DNA of 64,000 nucleotides, from assembly GCF_050436995.1 (NCBI RefSeq), contig NC_134760.1, forward strand, positions 11,302,001 to 11,366,000, read 5' to 3'. The translations under genes were made by a program, and so were the position numbers. Shown in pieces: positions 55,616-64,000 of the stretch. Positions within the stretch are counted from its first letter, which is position 1, and the number at the start of each line of letters is the position of its first letter. This DNA is from Anticarsia gemmatalis (lineage: Eukaryota > Arthropoda > Insecta > Lepidoptera > Erebidae). The notes under the pieces are model-generated. The model was not told the origin of the DNA. It was given only the letters and a program-made list of their open reading frames with translations, and made no database searches.

Positions 55616-56497
55616 TAGCGGTATATGTGACACTAGGAAGTAAGCATAAGAGTAAAAGTGATGGCTCAATAAAATTGTGTAAACTGAGAGATATTTATAA
55701 AACCTATATCATAAAAAGCGGTCGTAGTTTATTGGCTAAGGCAGTGGATTATCAATTGCGTAGTCGTATCTTGTCGCCTATCCAGACACACGCTTGAGCT
55801 TAGTAGGGATACCTAATGTGGTTGCTAGTTTTCTGTTACTCACAAAGTAAAGTAAACTTCAGAAAGCTTTTCATTATTTTATATTAATATATGAAACCTA
55901 CGAATGTACCGAATCCGATAGTTTTAAAAATACAAATGGTATGAAGCGTCTAAAAATGTATAAAATTCAAAGAACAAAGCACTGAGCCTTGAAATCAATC
56001 TCACATTTTTTCCCGTCACTTGACTCCCAAAATCAAACATACCAAAAAAAAGAATTAACAACAATAATTCTAACTAACCTATAACCTGTAAACTCTCACA
56101 ACTTGTACCACACAATAGGTTTAGCAATACATAAGTTTCTTTGTCCCACAACACATAATAAGGAATAATGCAAGAAAATTGCGCCGCACTACGCGACGCG
56201 GCGACGGTGAGGCCAGGCCTTGTACGGTACTCATTATACAATGTCTTAGTTTAGGCAGATGGTATTCGCACATCGGATAAATAACTGGGATGTGTTACCT
56301 TGGTTAATCTGTTGGATATCTTTGCCCATCTTAGATGGATGAATAGCAGAAAAAATATGCACTGTTTTGCTTAGAGCTTTTCTAAATTATGTTCAGAAAT
56401 TTCAGAGATTTTCTTACGCTCTTGATAATTGATCAGCGCCTCTAGCGTATTACAAAAGAACAATTTTTGATAGTAATCTTTATTTTCTAATATGAAC
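55616..56497. other. mostly featureless; short A-family core at 56428
   Basis: TGATCAGCGCCTCTAGCG at 56428-56446 is an isolated core fragment of the A family. A CG-rich patch (CGCCGCACTACGCGACGCGG) lies near 56181. Nothing else supportable. Confidence 0.4.
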
Positions 56498-56681
56498 TGT
56501 AGCTCGATTCTCTACTACTATCGACTACCGACAACCGACCTGTCATCGAGAAATTTTGTATGAAAATCTGATCAGCGCCTCTGACGGGCGCGGGTGTCGT
56601 AGGAACTAATTTGGCAGTACATTCTAAATGTCAAAATTTCGATATTCGACAGTACCGACTGTACAGAATCGCGCTACTGAA
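56498..56681 (+). repeat. A-family MITE, full length
   Basis: TGTAGCTCGATTCTCTACTA ... GACAACCGACCTGTCATCGA ... GATCAGCGCCTCTGACGGGC (with an 8-bp GCGGGTGT-type insertion) ... GGCAGTACATTCTAAATG ... TACAGAATCGCGCTACTG. Both ends are retained, so it is a good reference copy for the family. Confidence 0.92.
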
Positions 56682-57199
56682 CTGTGTATTGAGTTCAGGA
56701 ATTACGCTACAGCATTGTCTAGATTTGATAACACCACGTTTTTTTAAGACTACATTTTTTTCATTTGTGTCAAAACTTTAAACTTCATAGTCAAGGATAG
56801 AAAGAAAACTGTCATTTTCATAGCATTTTGTAGTATTAGAACAACTCAATTGCGGTTATTTCTTACCAAATACCTAATATTTCATATGATATGAGATCAA
56901 AGCATTACATTCACCAATACTATCAAACAGTTCTGTACCAAGATCTTAAGTCATTGAGCGACAACATCAGTATTGTGCACGATCGTCTTGCGTACATTAT
57001 ATTTGTGCAGTTCGCTCAGTTAGCTATGTATCGAGTTCAACGTCTCTGTTGATTTAACTTGACGCCTTCATCTTAGTACAAGTTTACACTATATTATATA
57101 CTAACCTATTTAATTTAGAACTGGTCTAGAAATTGATATTTTAACCTAGTAGGTTTCTGCTGCTATTGTGTTGAGGTGTTTACAAACAATGTGCACTTT

Positions 57200-57330
57200 T
57201 TTTACTACTACCGACTATCAAATATGAGATTTTTTGTACTAAGAGCTTATGAGCGCCCTTAGCGGACGCCACCGCGTCTTAAGAACTATCATTTTTATAA
57301 AATTTTAATATCAAAATACAACACACGATT
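57200..57330 (+). repeat. A-family MITE, strongly diverged
   Basis: TTACTACTACCGACTATCAA, TTTTTTGTACTAAGAGC, TTATGAGCGCCCTTAGCGGA and AAGAACTATCATTTTTAT keep the family order with many changes. No clear right end. Confidence 0.45.
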
Positions 57331-58361
57331 ACTGACTGTTAACAATGATTGTCAATGGTTTTTTGACGGCTAAAATTTGCTATGAATGTCTATAACAAAA
57401 ACGTATTTCTTTTTACAGAAAAGAGTAGTGGAAATAAGCGCATCTACTTGTATATAACCTTTCGTTGCGATTAAAGTACGTTTTAATTAATACTTTTATG
57501 AAATATGTTAATACGCATCGGAATCAAAATGAGTTGCTGTCTTTGTTGAATATAACTTGGTTTATATTATTTTATAAACTTGTATATAATAATATATTTT
57601 ATAAAATAATTATATTACTTAATTCTGCTCAAAAGAACAATAAGGAAAGAGGAATAGAAAAGTTACCTTTGACGACAAATTTTCCATTAAAATTATTTTT
57701 AAATATCACGATTTTTACAAAATTATTTTCTATAACAAAGAACACGTTTCAAAGTTATTGAATTGACGCTTTTATTATTCTGCTATCAAAAATAATAAAT
57801 TTATTATATTTTATGTAATTTTAAGAGTTTATGCGTCACACCTATTACATTTCATCCCAAAATTTATTTCTTCTTTATTTATCGTTTATACACATCAATG
57901 CTAAGTATTTTAACAATTAATTACTATACTAACAATTATTATAAATAATCTTAAATTATATAATCGAAAATGAAACGACTAACTTTTAATTCCTGTTTTC
58001 TATAAAAACTTGAATGTCATAATTTAATGATCTTAATTTAAAAGCAAAACATGCGTATACGGAAACGCGGTTCATAGTCCTACTAAGAAACCCCCCTTTT
58101 CAGTGAATTTCAGAAACATAACAAGCTTTCCTCCATTACACGGCACTCTAAAACACCTACTATCAAATAACAATACTAGCTTCTACCCTGACTTTGTTCG
58201 CGAGAAATGATTAACGAACAAATTCCATTCTTATTCGGGACATATATTTTATTATGATTCATTAATTACTCATATCATAAAAGCAAATGTTTGTTTGTTT
58301 ATGCTTTTCTTGAAGTTAAATGAAGACAATATATGAGGAAGAACCGGGATCAAACATGGAC
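57331..58361. other. no feature recognised
   Basis: A 98-codon frame at 57465-57761 is about as AT-rich as its surroundings (long runs of I, L, K, N, F). It has no motif I recognise and is preceded by an in-frame context without a promoter or acceptor. I do not call it a gene. Confidence 0.4.
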
Positions 58362-58560
58362 TAATTTTTAGGGTTCCGCACCAAAAGGGTTTTACCCTTT
58401 TGGTGCGGAACCCTAAAAATTATCCGGATCTCCGATAATCCGGATCCGTCTATCCGTCTGTCACCAGACAGTATCTCATAAACCGTAAGCTAGAAAGCTG
58501 ATATTTTTACTAATTATGTATTTCCGTTGCCGCTATGAAAACAAATACAAAAAATTAAAA
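58362..58560. repeat. interspersed repeat with a perfect 29-bp-arm hairpin at its start
   Basis: TAATTTTTAGGGTTCCGCAC, CAAAAGGGT (58362-58390) is the exact reverse complement of 58394-58422, with a 3-nt loop. It is followed by CCGTCTATCCGTCTGTCACC, AGACAGTATCTCATAAACCG and TGTATTTCCGTTGCCGCTAT, landmarks I know from a common lepidopteran repeat that starts TTTTAGGGTTCCG. The perfect arms suggest a recent inverted duplication of the element's first ~29 bp. Confidence 0.8.
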
Positions 58561-58947
58561 AAAGAGGGGCCAGCAAGCTCAAGTTCGAATGAGAAAAACA
58601 GCAGTCAATTCCGTGGTTCGTCAATAAAGTCTTTTTTTTTTCAAAATGCTCGTAAGCTAAAGACGACAAAATAATATTAAAAGTTTCTACCATAGTTTGA
58701 CACAAACATACAAACAATCCTAACCCTTTATATAATAAATATGGATATACAATATATTATGATATTAATTCGCGATGGTGTCACGTCGTTACATTACACG
58801 TATCAATCTCAATTAATTACAGCGCTAATTGATAAACGCGATACAGATTAACGAGCTATTTCATTTACATTTATGTTATTTGTACATATTGTTAGATGTA
58901 GTATATTACTATTCATATAAACAACTTTTAGTGAGTACTCAAAATTT

Positions 58948-59075
58948 GCTAACCCCCGGTTTCTGAGGTATATTTAGTGGTAGTTTATCTATTCAATAAC
59001 GTTTTTTTATATGAGTTTTAACGCAATTGAATAGATAAACTACCGCTAAATGGACTCAGAAAACGGGGGTAAGTT
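58948..59075. repeat. hairpin MITE
   Basis: AACCCCCGGTTTCTGAGGTA, TATTTAGTGGTAGTTTATCT, ATTCAA is matched in inverted order by TTGAATAGATAAACTACCGC, TAAATGGACTCAGAAAACGG, GGGT. Arms are about 45 bp with a few mismatches, around a ~30-nt centre. This is a typical short foldback element. Confidence 0.85.
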
Positions 59076-59149
59076 ATATACATACAATAATAATCTATTA
59101 TATTTATTACATTTAACCAGCTAAACTAACTAAAAGTAAGTTAAGATAT

Positions 59150-59310
59150 CATAAATATATCCATCTTTGCCAATGGTCAATATGGCCAATGAGTTCTTTT
59201 AACAGAAAACTCACAAAAGTCTTTTTGGCGCGACCTGGGATTCGAACCCGCGACCTCTTGCGCGGCAATCGCATACACTACCGACCATGCCACAGAGGCA
59301 GTCAAGAAGA
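59150..59310 (-). repeat. tRNA-derived SINE head, reverse orientation
   Basis: On the minus strand: TGCCTCTGTGGCATGGTCGG (A-box region), GGTCGCGGGTTCGAATCCCA (B box, near 59231-59250), GGTCGCGCCAAAAAGACTTT. Acceptor-stem pairing is absent, so it is not a tRNA gene. Confidence 0.7.
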
Positions 59311-60179
59311 AGTATTTTTGTTAAAACTGATAGAAAAACGATTACAAATTGCTTCCCTTGGCTAGCGAGTTTGATGTTTCACGGAATAGTACCTAAGCTT
59401 TTGAAATGTTACTTTATGTATTATTACGAAAATATTGAGAAATAAATCTAGCTCTAGGCCAGTTTCCTAGAATTAGTTACAAGACCAAAAGATCAAGTAC
59501 AAGCGTATCTTATTAGCACTTATTATCTAGTTTTGTTCTCAGAATATTGTTGAAACATAGAATCTTATAGCTTCTAGCTATAGTTTATATTCCTTGTTAA
59601 TGTTAAAGATTATGTAGCCATATGCAGCTGACGGTGGACTGTTTCATACATTTACTTTACTTTGGAAATACGCAGCAGTTTTTTATAGTTTCTACAATCT
59701 AGATAAATAGTGCTTGTCAAGGCTCTCTACTAAGTCTCTTCGACTTCTAATCGAACTATAGGTACACTAAACGAGAACCCCACAAATGTTTAAAGTTGGT
59801 AAATATTTGATACACATATACTACTTTCAACATCTTAGTAAATACAAAACACATTTCTTAAACATTAAAACAGAAACGAAACACTTTATTAAATTCAATT
59901 TCTCACATTTTCCTCGCAATTTATTTCGAATTCTTTTGCCAAGAGATAAAATAAGGGTCAGTGCGAACTGGCAAGTATACTTTATGTAGCCAATAACATC
60001 ATATTAAGTATCCCCTAGCCAATTTGGAGGAAAACGACACCCTAACGAGACGTTATAAATTATTTATTACGAATTTTTTTGATGCTCCTTTTTATGAACT
60101 GAGTTAGTTTATGTTTTCTTTGAATGTATTGGAGAGTTCGAGTCCTGGTTTGGCGTTGTTTAAATGTGTAATTGTAATA
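59311..60179. other. no feature recognised
   Basis: Nothing supportable. Confidence 0.4.
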
Positions 60180-60345
60180 AATAAACAACGCACAGCCGAA
60201 ACTACTGAGCGTTGAAATTTGGTATGGAGTTTTCTTATGGAGTGTAGAGGACCACCAAGAGAGGATTTTCAGATATTCTCTTCCGAAGAGGGTACTAACT
60301 GAATAACTTAAGTCCACGCGGACGAAACCGCGGGTGGTGTGTAAT
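60180..60345 (+). repeat. E-like repeat fragment
   Basis: CACAGCCGAAACTACTGAGC, GAAATTTGGTATGGAG and TCCACGCGGACGAAACCGCG are landmarks of a widespread insect repeat that ends in a 'CGCGGACGAAGTCGCGGG' word. Confidence 0.55.
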
Positions 60346-60469
60346 TTTAAGTAAAGGGCGCATTCAGCATTATAAAATTTTTAAAACGTGTACCGTTTGC
60401 AAACTAATCTTTAAATCAAGTACACGCAAAAGGAGCCTGGCGATCGGTAACGTGCGCGGTAAATAGCAA

Positions 60470-60600
60470 TAGGCTCGCCTATTACATGGAATTAACATTG
60501 TAAACAGCGAAACATAGATGTATTTCACACACCTCTGCCTACATTAGGTTATAACAGGCGTGTTATATACGTATAATGTATATAGTATAAGTATTTATGT
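60470..60600 (+). repeat. headless SINE body (GTATAACAGGCGTG family)
   Basis: GGCTCGCCTATTACATGGAA, TTAACATTGTAAACAGCGAA, GTATTTCACACACCTCTGCC and GGTTATAACAGGCGTGTTAT. Confidence 0.7.
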
Positions 60601-60696
60601 AAATAAGTTATTATTAACTTCGAACAGGTGTTCAAGATACCATAAACTCGTACAAAAGTTTCCACACAGATCATTGTAATGCAGCCGTGACGATGA

Positions 60697-60708
60697 TGCG
60701 CATGCGCA
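60697..60708. promoter_or_regulatory. palindromic TGCGCATGCGCA word
   Basis: A perfect 12-bp palindrome containing GCGCATGCGC, the consensus of NRF-1/Ewg-type transcription factors. It stands alone in AT-rich DNA, with a TTTATA about 4 bp downstream. No transcript support is visible. Confidence 0.3.
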
Positions 60709-61391
60709 TATTTATACTGGCCATAAAGTGTTCAACAAAACATTTATATGCTATAAGTAAATAAAAACAAGGAAGTACATGTTTATGACGCAATTGTGTG
60801 CATAGTAAGTAAAGCTTAGGACACATTTGAAGATGTAAGATACTGCTACTGTGCGTCTGTCGATGTCAAATAACTTTAAGCCAATTTTGCAAAGTTAGAA
60901 AAATGACGGTGCATTCTAAGTACTAATATATTTATGTGTCGTTACAACATTAAAATAACTCGCTATTTAAAGCATATATGTACGTATTTGTCATTGTGAT
61001 GCATCTATAAAAATGAAGACTATAAGAATAAGATCCTTTTCATGAATTGCCACTTAATGTTTTAATTAGTATAAAATCTCATGATATATTTATATTGAAA
61101 CAATTTAGAAAATATATTTAGACTAGCACGCGGTCAGAATTCTGGGCCAAATGGTTTTTTTTAAATTGTATGTTAAAGATACATTTTTGAAATCTACTGC
61201 AACATTAAAATCAAAAGTAATACCTTGATATTTTTTATTTGCAATTTTTTTAGTTACACGACACGTTACATATACAAGTGTGTTCACAGCTTTAAACAAA
61301 TACCTATCATAACTGCAAACGATATTATGCACAAATGCGTTCAAACATTGCATCGATTTCATTAATATTTATATGTGTTTTTTATTTCCAG
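60709..61391. other. no feature recognised
   Basis: AT-rich. It would be intronic if the next interval is an exon. Confidence 0.35.
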
Positions 61392-61425
61392 ATCATTCTG
61401 GCTGTGAATCTACTTAGTCAATATT
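61392..61425 (+). CDS. candidate 34-bp micro-exon, unknown gene
   Basis: A strong acceptor (TGTGTTTTTTATTTCCAG, ending 61391) and a perfect donor (GTAAGT at 61426-61431) bound 34 bp. Only one of three frames is open, reading IILAVNLLSQY plus one base. Both splice signals are unusually good for this window, but 34 bp is too short to judge coding content. Confidence 0.25.
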
Positions 61426-61559
61426 GTAAGTACATACTTAGATATAGTGTTGTGGTTATATAGTTATAATATAGTGGCTTATAGTATCTCGGAATTCAGA
61501 CTATAATTCTTAGAATTTCAAATGTATTCTTTTGTGTGGTGATGTGAGACTATAATAAA

Positions 61560-61805
61560 ACATATTATTTATGCTGTCCCTGTGGTCTGAGTAATGTATG
61601 AGACAACTTACTACAAAGTGTTGAGTTTCGGGTCAGTAAATTGATAATGGCTGTTCTTATTTGTGTTCAAATATTCACAATTAAATAAATAAATATTTAT
61701 TTACTTGTTCTCAATATTGGCCCCATGAAAAGAATAATATATATAAAGACAAAAACTATGTGTATTTCTTACACTCCTCTCCTTAGGCGTTATCCTTTCA
61801 GATCA
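61560..61805 (+). repeat. tRNA-derived SINE, strongly diverged
   Basis: TGCTGTCCCTGTGGTCTGAG, GAGTTTCGGGTCAGTAAATT (degraded B-box region), TCTCAATATTGGCCCCATGA and GTATTTCTTACACTCCTCTC follow the order of the 8086/20845 family. Confidence 0.5.
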
Positions 61806-61989
61806 CTCTATATTACGCTAATTTACAACTATAAAACATTCGCGTTTATCACTACATATAGAAACCAAAGTCACTTCCTATATGTATGACTGTATACAAT
61901 ATGATTAGATCTTTGAATTTACGCAACGATTTTTGATGCGGTTTTTTTAATAGATAGGGTGATTCAAGGTTTTTTTTGTTAAAAAATAT

Positions 61990-62214
61990 TAGTCGGGGAA
62001 AAAGTCTTTTCGCATTATCGCTGCATATCATCATCGCAGTACCTATGTATGAACTTGTGATAAAATCTCTTTGGCTTCAATAATCACAAATGAGTACACG
62101 ATTCATCAGGTTTTTTTCAGTGAGCTCGTGAGGTTCCCAAATATTGAGCTTTTTTGTGTAGAGAAAAAAAAATTACAAGTTCATACATACTATGCCAAAA
62201 GACTTTCTCGACCT
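61990..62214 (-). mobile_element. internally deleted mariner element with a transposase fragment
   Basis: The ends TAGTCGGGGAAAAAGTCTTT (from 61990) and AAAGACTTTCTCGACCTA (to 62214) are inverted repeats of ~28 bp or more, continuing with CTATGTATGAACTTGT / ACAAGTTCATACATAC. On the minus strand, about 62150 to 62080, one frame reads KLNIWEPHELTEKNLMNRVL then ICDY. This corresponds to the WVPHEL-containing stretch of mariner transposases (WEPHEL here). The DD34D catalytic region is absent, so the copy is non-autonomous. A TA-rich flank fits TA targeting. Confidence 0.85.
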
Positions 62215-62571
62215 AATTAATATGTTTAAACCGTTCTCGTATATAAATATAATTACCTTCTATTCACTTTAACAAAAAACAAGCAGCTGCTTCAATAGAT
62301 CAAGATTCAATATCGGGTTATTGCAAAGCATCGTATTCACAGTATTGACTCGATTTAATAACGTCTACTAAGTCCTCCCGACCGCTCGCAGTCACGCCCA
62401 CACAAATTGTTACAAATATAAATGTATTGAAAAATTGGTTGAATTGACGAAATTGATTACTGAGTGCGGAGTGCAGTGTTATTGTTAGTTGATATTTATA
62501 ATTTGGAAAGTATTTTTCTAAAACTTTAGTTTAAACACGTTAGATAATATGATAATGATATAATCATATAA
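62215..62571. other. no feature recognised
   Basis: Nothing supportable. Confidence 0.4.
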
Positions 62572-62836
62572 TGAGGCGCCCATAGCCAGTTGCGCTCACC
62601 GGTCGGTAAACGATCTGTGGGTTAAGCAACCGTTGGCGCGGTCATTCTATAGATGGGTGACCGCATAGTGGTAATTGAGCTGGGCGTCTCCGTGCTTCGG
62701 AGGGCACGTTAAAAGTCGGTCCCGGTTGTTGTCTACTAAGATAACAGGCGTTAAGCCACGTCAAAGGCCTCTCGGGCGGCTTGAACAACTTTGACACTAG
62801 GTTGACCACTAACCATACGACAAACAAAAAACAAAC
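62572..62836 (+). repeat. 5S-headed SINE (type 1), reference-quality full-length copy
   Basis: GCGCCCATAGCCAGTTGCGC, CACCGGTCGGTAAACGATCT, GTTAAGCAAC at 62621-62630 and GATGGGTGACCGC from 62652 reproduce the spacing of 5S rRNA: GTTAAGCAAC to GATGGGTGACC is 31 nt in both. CACCGG sits 24 nt before GTTAAGCAAC versus 25 in 5S. The body is GTCTCCGTGCTTCGGAGGGC, GGTCCCGGTTGTTGTCTACT, GGCTTGAACAACTTTGACAC, TTGACCACTAACCATACGAC, with an ACAAACAAAAAACAAAC tail. The A/C boxes would serve as the internal pol III promoter. The 61-codon minus frame at 62642-62827 lies inside it. Confidence 0.95.
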
Positions 62837-63736
62837 GATAGATAATGGTTTTATGGTTTGCTTGGTTAAAATGACTATAATTCGGAAAGTATTTTTAGGT
62901 CAAACGCAATAAAAAGAGGGTTTATAATTTACTTGGTGAAGGTATACATCGATGTGAATCCTTGCGTGTTTGAGAGTTCTTTGTACTTGAAGGTGAACTT
63001 GGCCAGCGTGGTAGACTCTAACTCAATGCCTCATGCTTTTTCAAAAAAACTGGGTCTCAAGAAAATTTTAAGCGATGTCTCGCTTTTTTTCACGCGAAGT
63101 GTATAATATACGTATGTTTAGAGTTAGCTGGTAATCACAGCTTAGTTTGGAATAGACGACACTTAGTGGAGTGAACTTCAGAATTAAACCCAGACCTCTT
63201 CACACGTAACTTTTGCGCCATTTATTCAGAGATTACAAAATGCTTGTTATATTTAAAGAAACCATCTAACCACATAATGTGACATCCTTGCATGCACATT
63301 AAGCTGAGTGCACACAAGACGGACTATGTGAACATCTAATTAGACAATACACGACCTCAACACTCGACATTGAAGAATTGTCGCTACAATATGTCATATT
63401 TACTGAGGACGTAGAATTTGTAAAGCATAATAATATTAAAATTCAAAAGTTTTTTAATTAAGTATATTTTTTTTCATTTTCATGCCTATTATACGCGTGA
63501 GGCAATTATATAATGTATGCGACTTCCGTCTAGTCCAGGGTCTCAGGAGCCATTCCTTTTTCCAATTTTTAATCGAATAGAATCGATAGCCTGGAGTCTT
63601 GTAGCTAAAATGATAATGGCGTTTAAAAACCGTGAAATGTTGATAAAAAAATATTTTAACCTGAGCCTAGAACTAGAGGGTTTACCCTCTAGTGAAAAAA
63701 CAAAATACGTTGCGAATATTTGACCGTGTAATGCAA
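62837..63736. other. mostly featureless; decayed SINE-tail piece at 62998
   Basis: CTTGGCCAGCGTGGTAGACT (62998-63017) is the start of the common SINE tail, then diverges. The 68-codon frame at 63517-63723 contains a small TAGAGGG / CCCTCTA inverted pair and has no recognisable motif. Confidence 0.4.
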
Positions 63737-63914
63737 CTGTAGCGCAATTTTCTACACTTAACGACGATCGACAACAAGCTAGCTATCGAGAAATTTTCTA
63801 TGAAAAATTTGATCAGCGCCTCTAGCGGGCGCAGTCAGAACTATTTTGGCAGTACATTTTAAATGTCACACTGTCGATACTCGATAATACCGACTGGAGA
63901 GCATCACGCTACTG
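63737..63914 (+). repeat. A-family MITE, near full length
   Basis: CTGTAGCGCAATTTTCTACA, ACGATCGACAACAAGCTAGC, GATCAGCGCCTCTAGCGGGC, GGCAGTACATTTTAAATG and GGAGAGCATCACGCTACTG. Confidence 0.85.
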
Positions 63915-64000
63915 TTTGTATGCGGCTACTTAAACATTGTCAATCAGTACATTATGACAAGTTAATGTTCAAACTAAGGCCATAGTCTCGTGAAGCAAGA

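Noticed and set aside
57408..57430. acceptor-like TTTCTTTTTACAG
   Set aside because: The downstream frame closes after about 12 codons and no donor fits.
57465..57761. 98-codon plus frame
   Set aside because: Composition is driven by AT-rich sequence (I, L, K, N, F). No motif, homology memory or splice/promoter context.
59221..59300. possible tRNA genes (also at 24464, 26208, 40680 and 66)
   Set aside because: A and B boxes are good, but the acceptor arms do not pair and each head continues into a shared SINE body.
62600..62665. possible 5S rRNA gene
   Set aside because: Similarity is confined to the internal promoter half. The 3' half of 5S is replaced by SINE body, and the same chimera occurs many times.
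62642..62827. 61-codon minus frame, with similar ones at 43674 and 54366
   Set aside because: All are readings of the 5S-headed SINE in one frame or another. Recurrence reflects the repeat, not a gene family.

Overview
The window looks like gene-poor nuclear DNA from an insect, most likely a moth or butterfly. It is AT-rich and has no bacterial-type operons and no reading frame with convincing length or domain content. It is filled with short interspersed elements of kinds I recognise as typical of lepidopteran genomes: tRNA-headed SINEs, the 'GTGGACTCAAGGCCTAACCCC' SINE tail, the 'TAGCTGACCCGCGCAAC' repeat, the 'AATATTAGTATGGAT' repeat, and mariner and hairpin MITEs. Taxon and family names come from pattern memory, not from a search.

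Most of the recognisable sequence falls into repeat families that recur inside the window. (1) A 5S-rRNA-headed SINE keeps 5S-like A and C boxes at a fixed 31-nt offset. There are six copies of type 1 plus fragments, and two copies of a longer type 2. (2) A MITE of about 180 bp ('A-family', ends GTAGCTCGATTCTCTAC / GTAGAGAATCGCGCTAC) has at least 16 copies, including back-to-back clusters at 24.7-25.0, 25.7-25.9 and 54.9-55.4 kb. (3) Three or more families of tRNA-derived SINEs are present. (4) The 'D' repeat (TAGCTGACCCGCGCAAC to TATTAGTATAGAT) has seven copies, and the 'E' repeat (TAATATTATAAATGCG) has several. (5) One-off elements include a 1.58-kb TIR element (6.3-7.9 kb) holding a ~246-bp ATAAA array and a long hairpin, an internally deleted mariner (62.0-62.2 kb), two copies of a LINE 3' end (0.7 and 32.8 kb), and several hairpin MITEs.

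Nested insertions give a relative history. A type-2 5S SINE sits inside a D repeat with a perfect 13-bp target duplication (50.9-51.3 kb). Another type-2 copy sits inside a TIR MITE (15.87-16.31 kb). Two type-1 5S SINEs have perfect 10-11 bp target duplications.

Coding evidence is weak. The best candidate is a 215-bp open interval at 34322-34536 (+), bounded by a strong acceptor and donor and encoding a cysteine-containing peptide. Short splice-bounded candidates lie at 24105-24173 (+), 61392-61425 (+) and 19594-19653 (-). If real, the window would be mostly the introns of one or more large genes. A decayed minus-strand coding relic with internally repeated peptide units lies at 21.4-22.2 kb. 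The remaining intervals showed nothing I could support and are listed as such.
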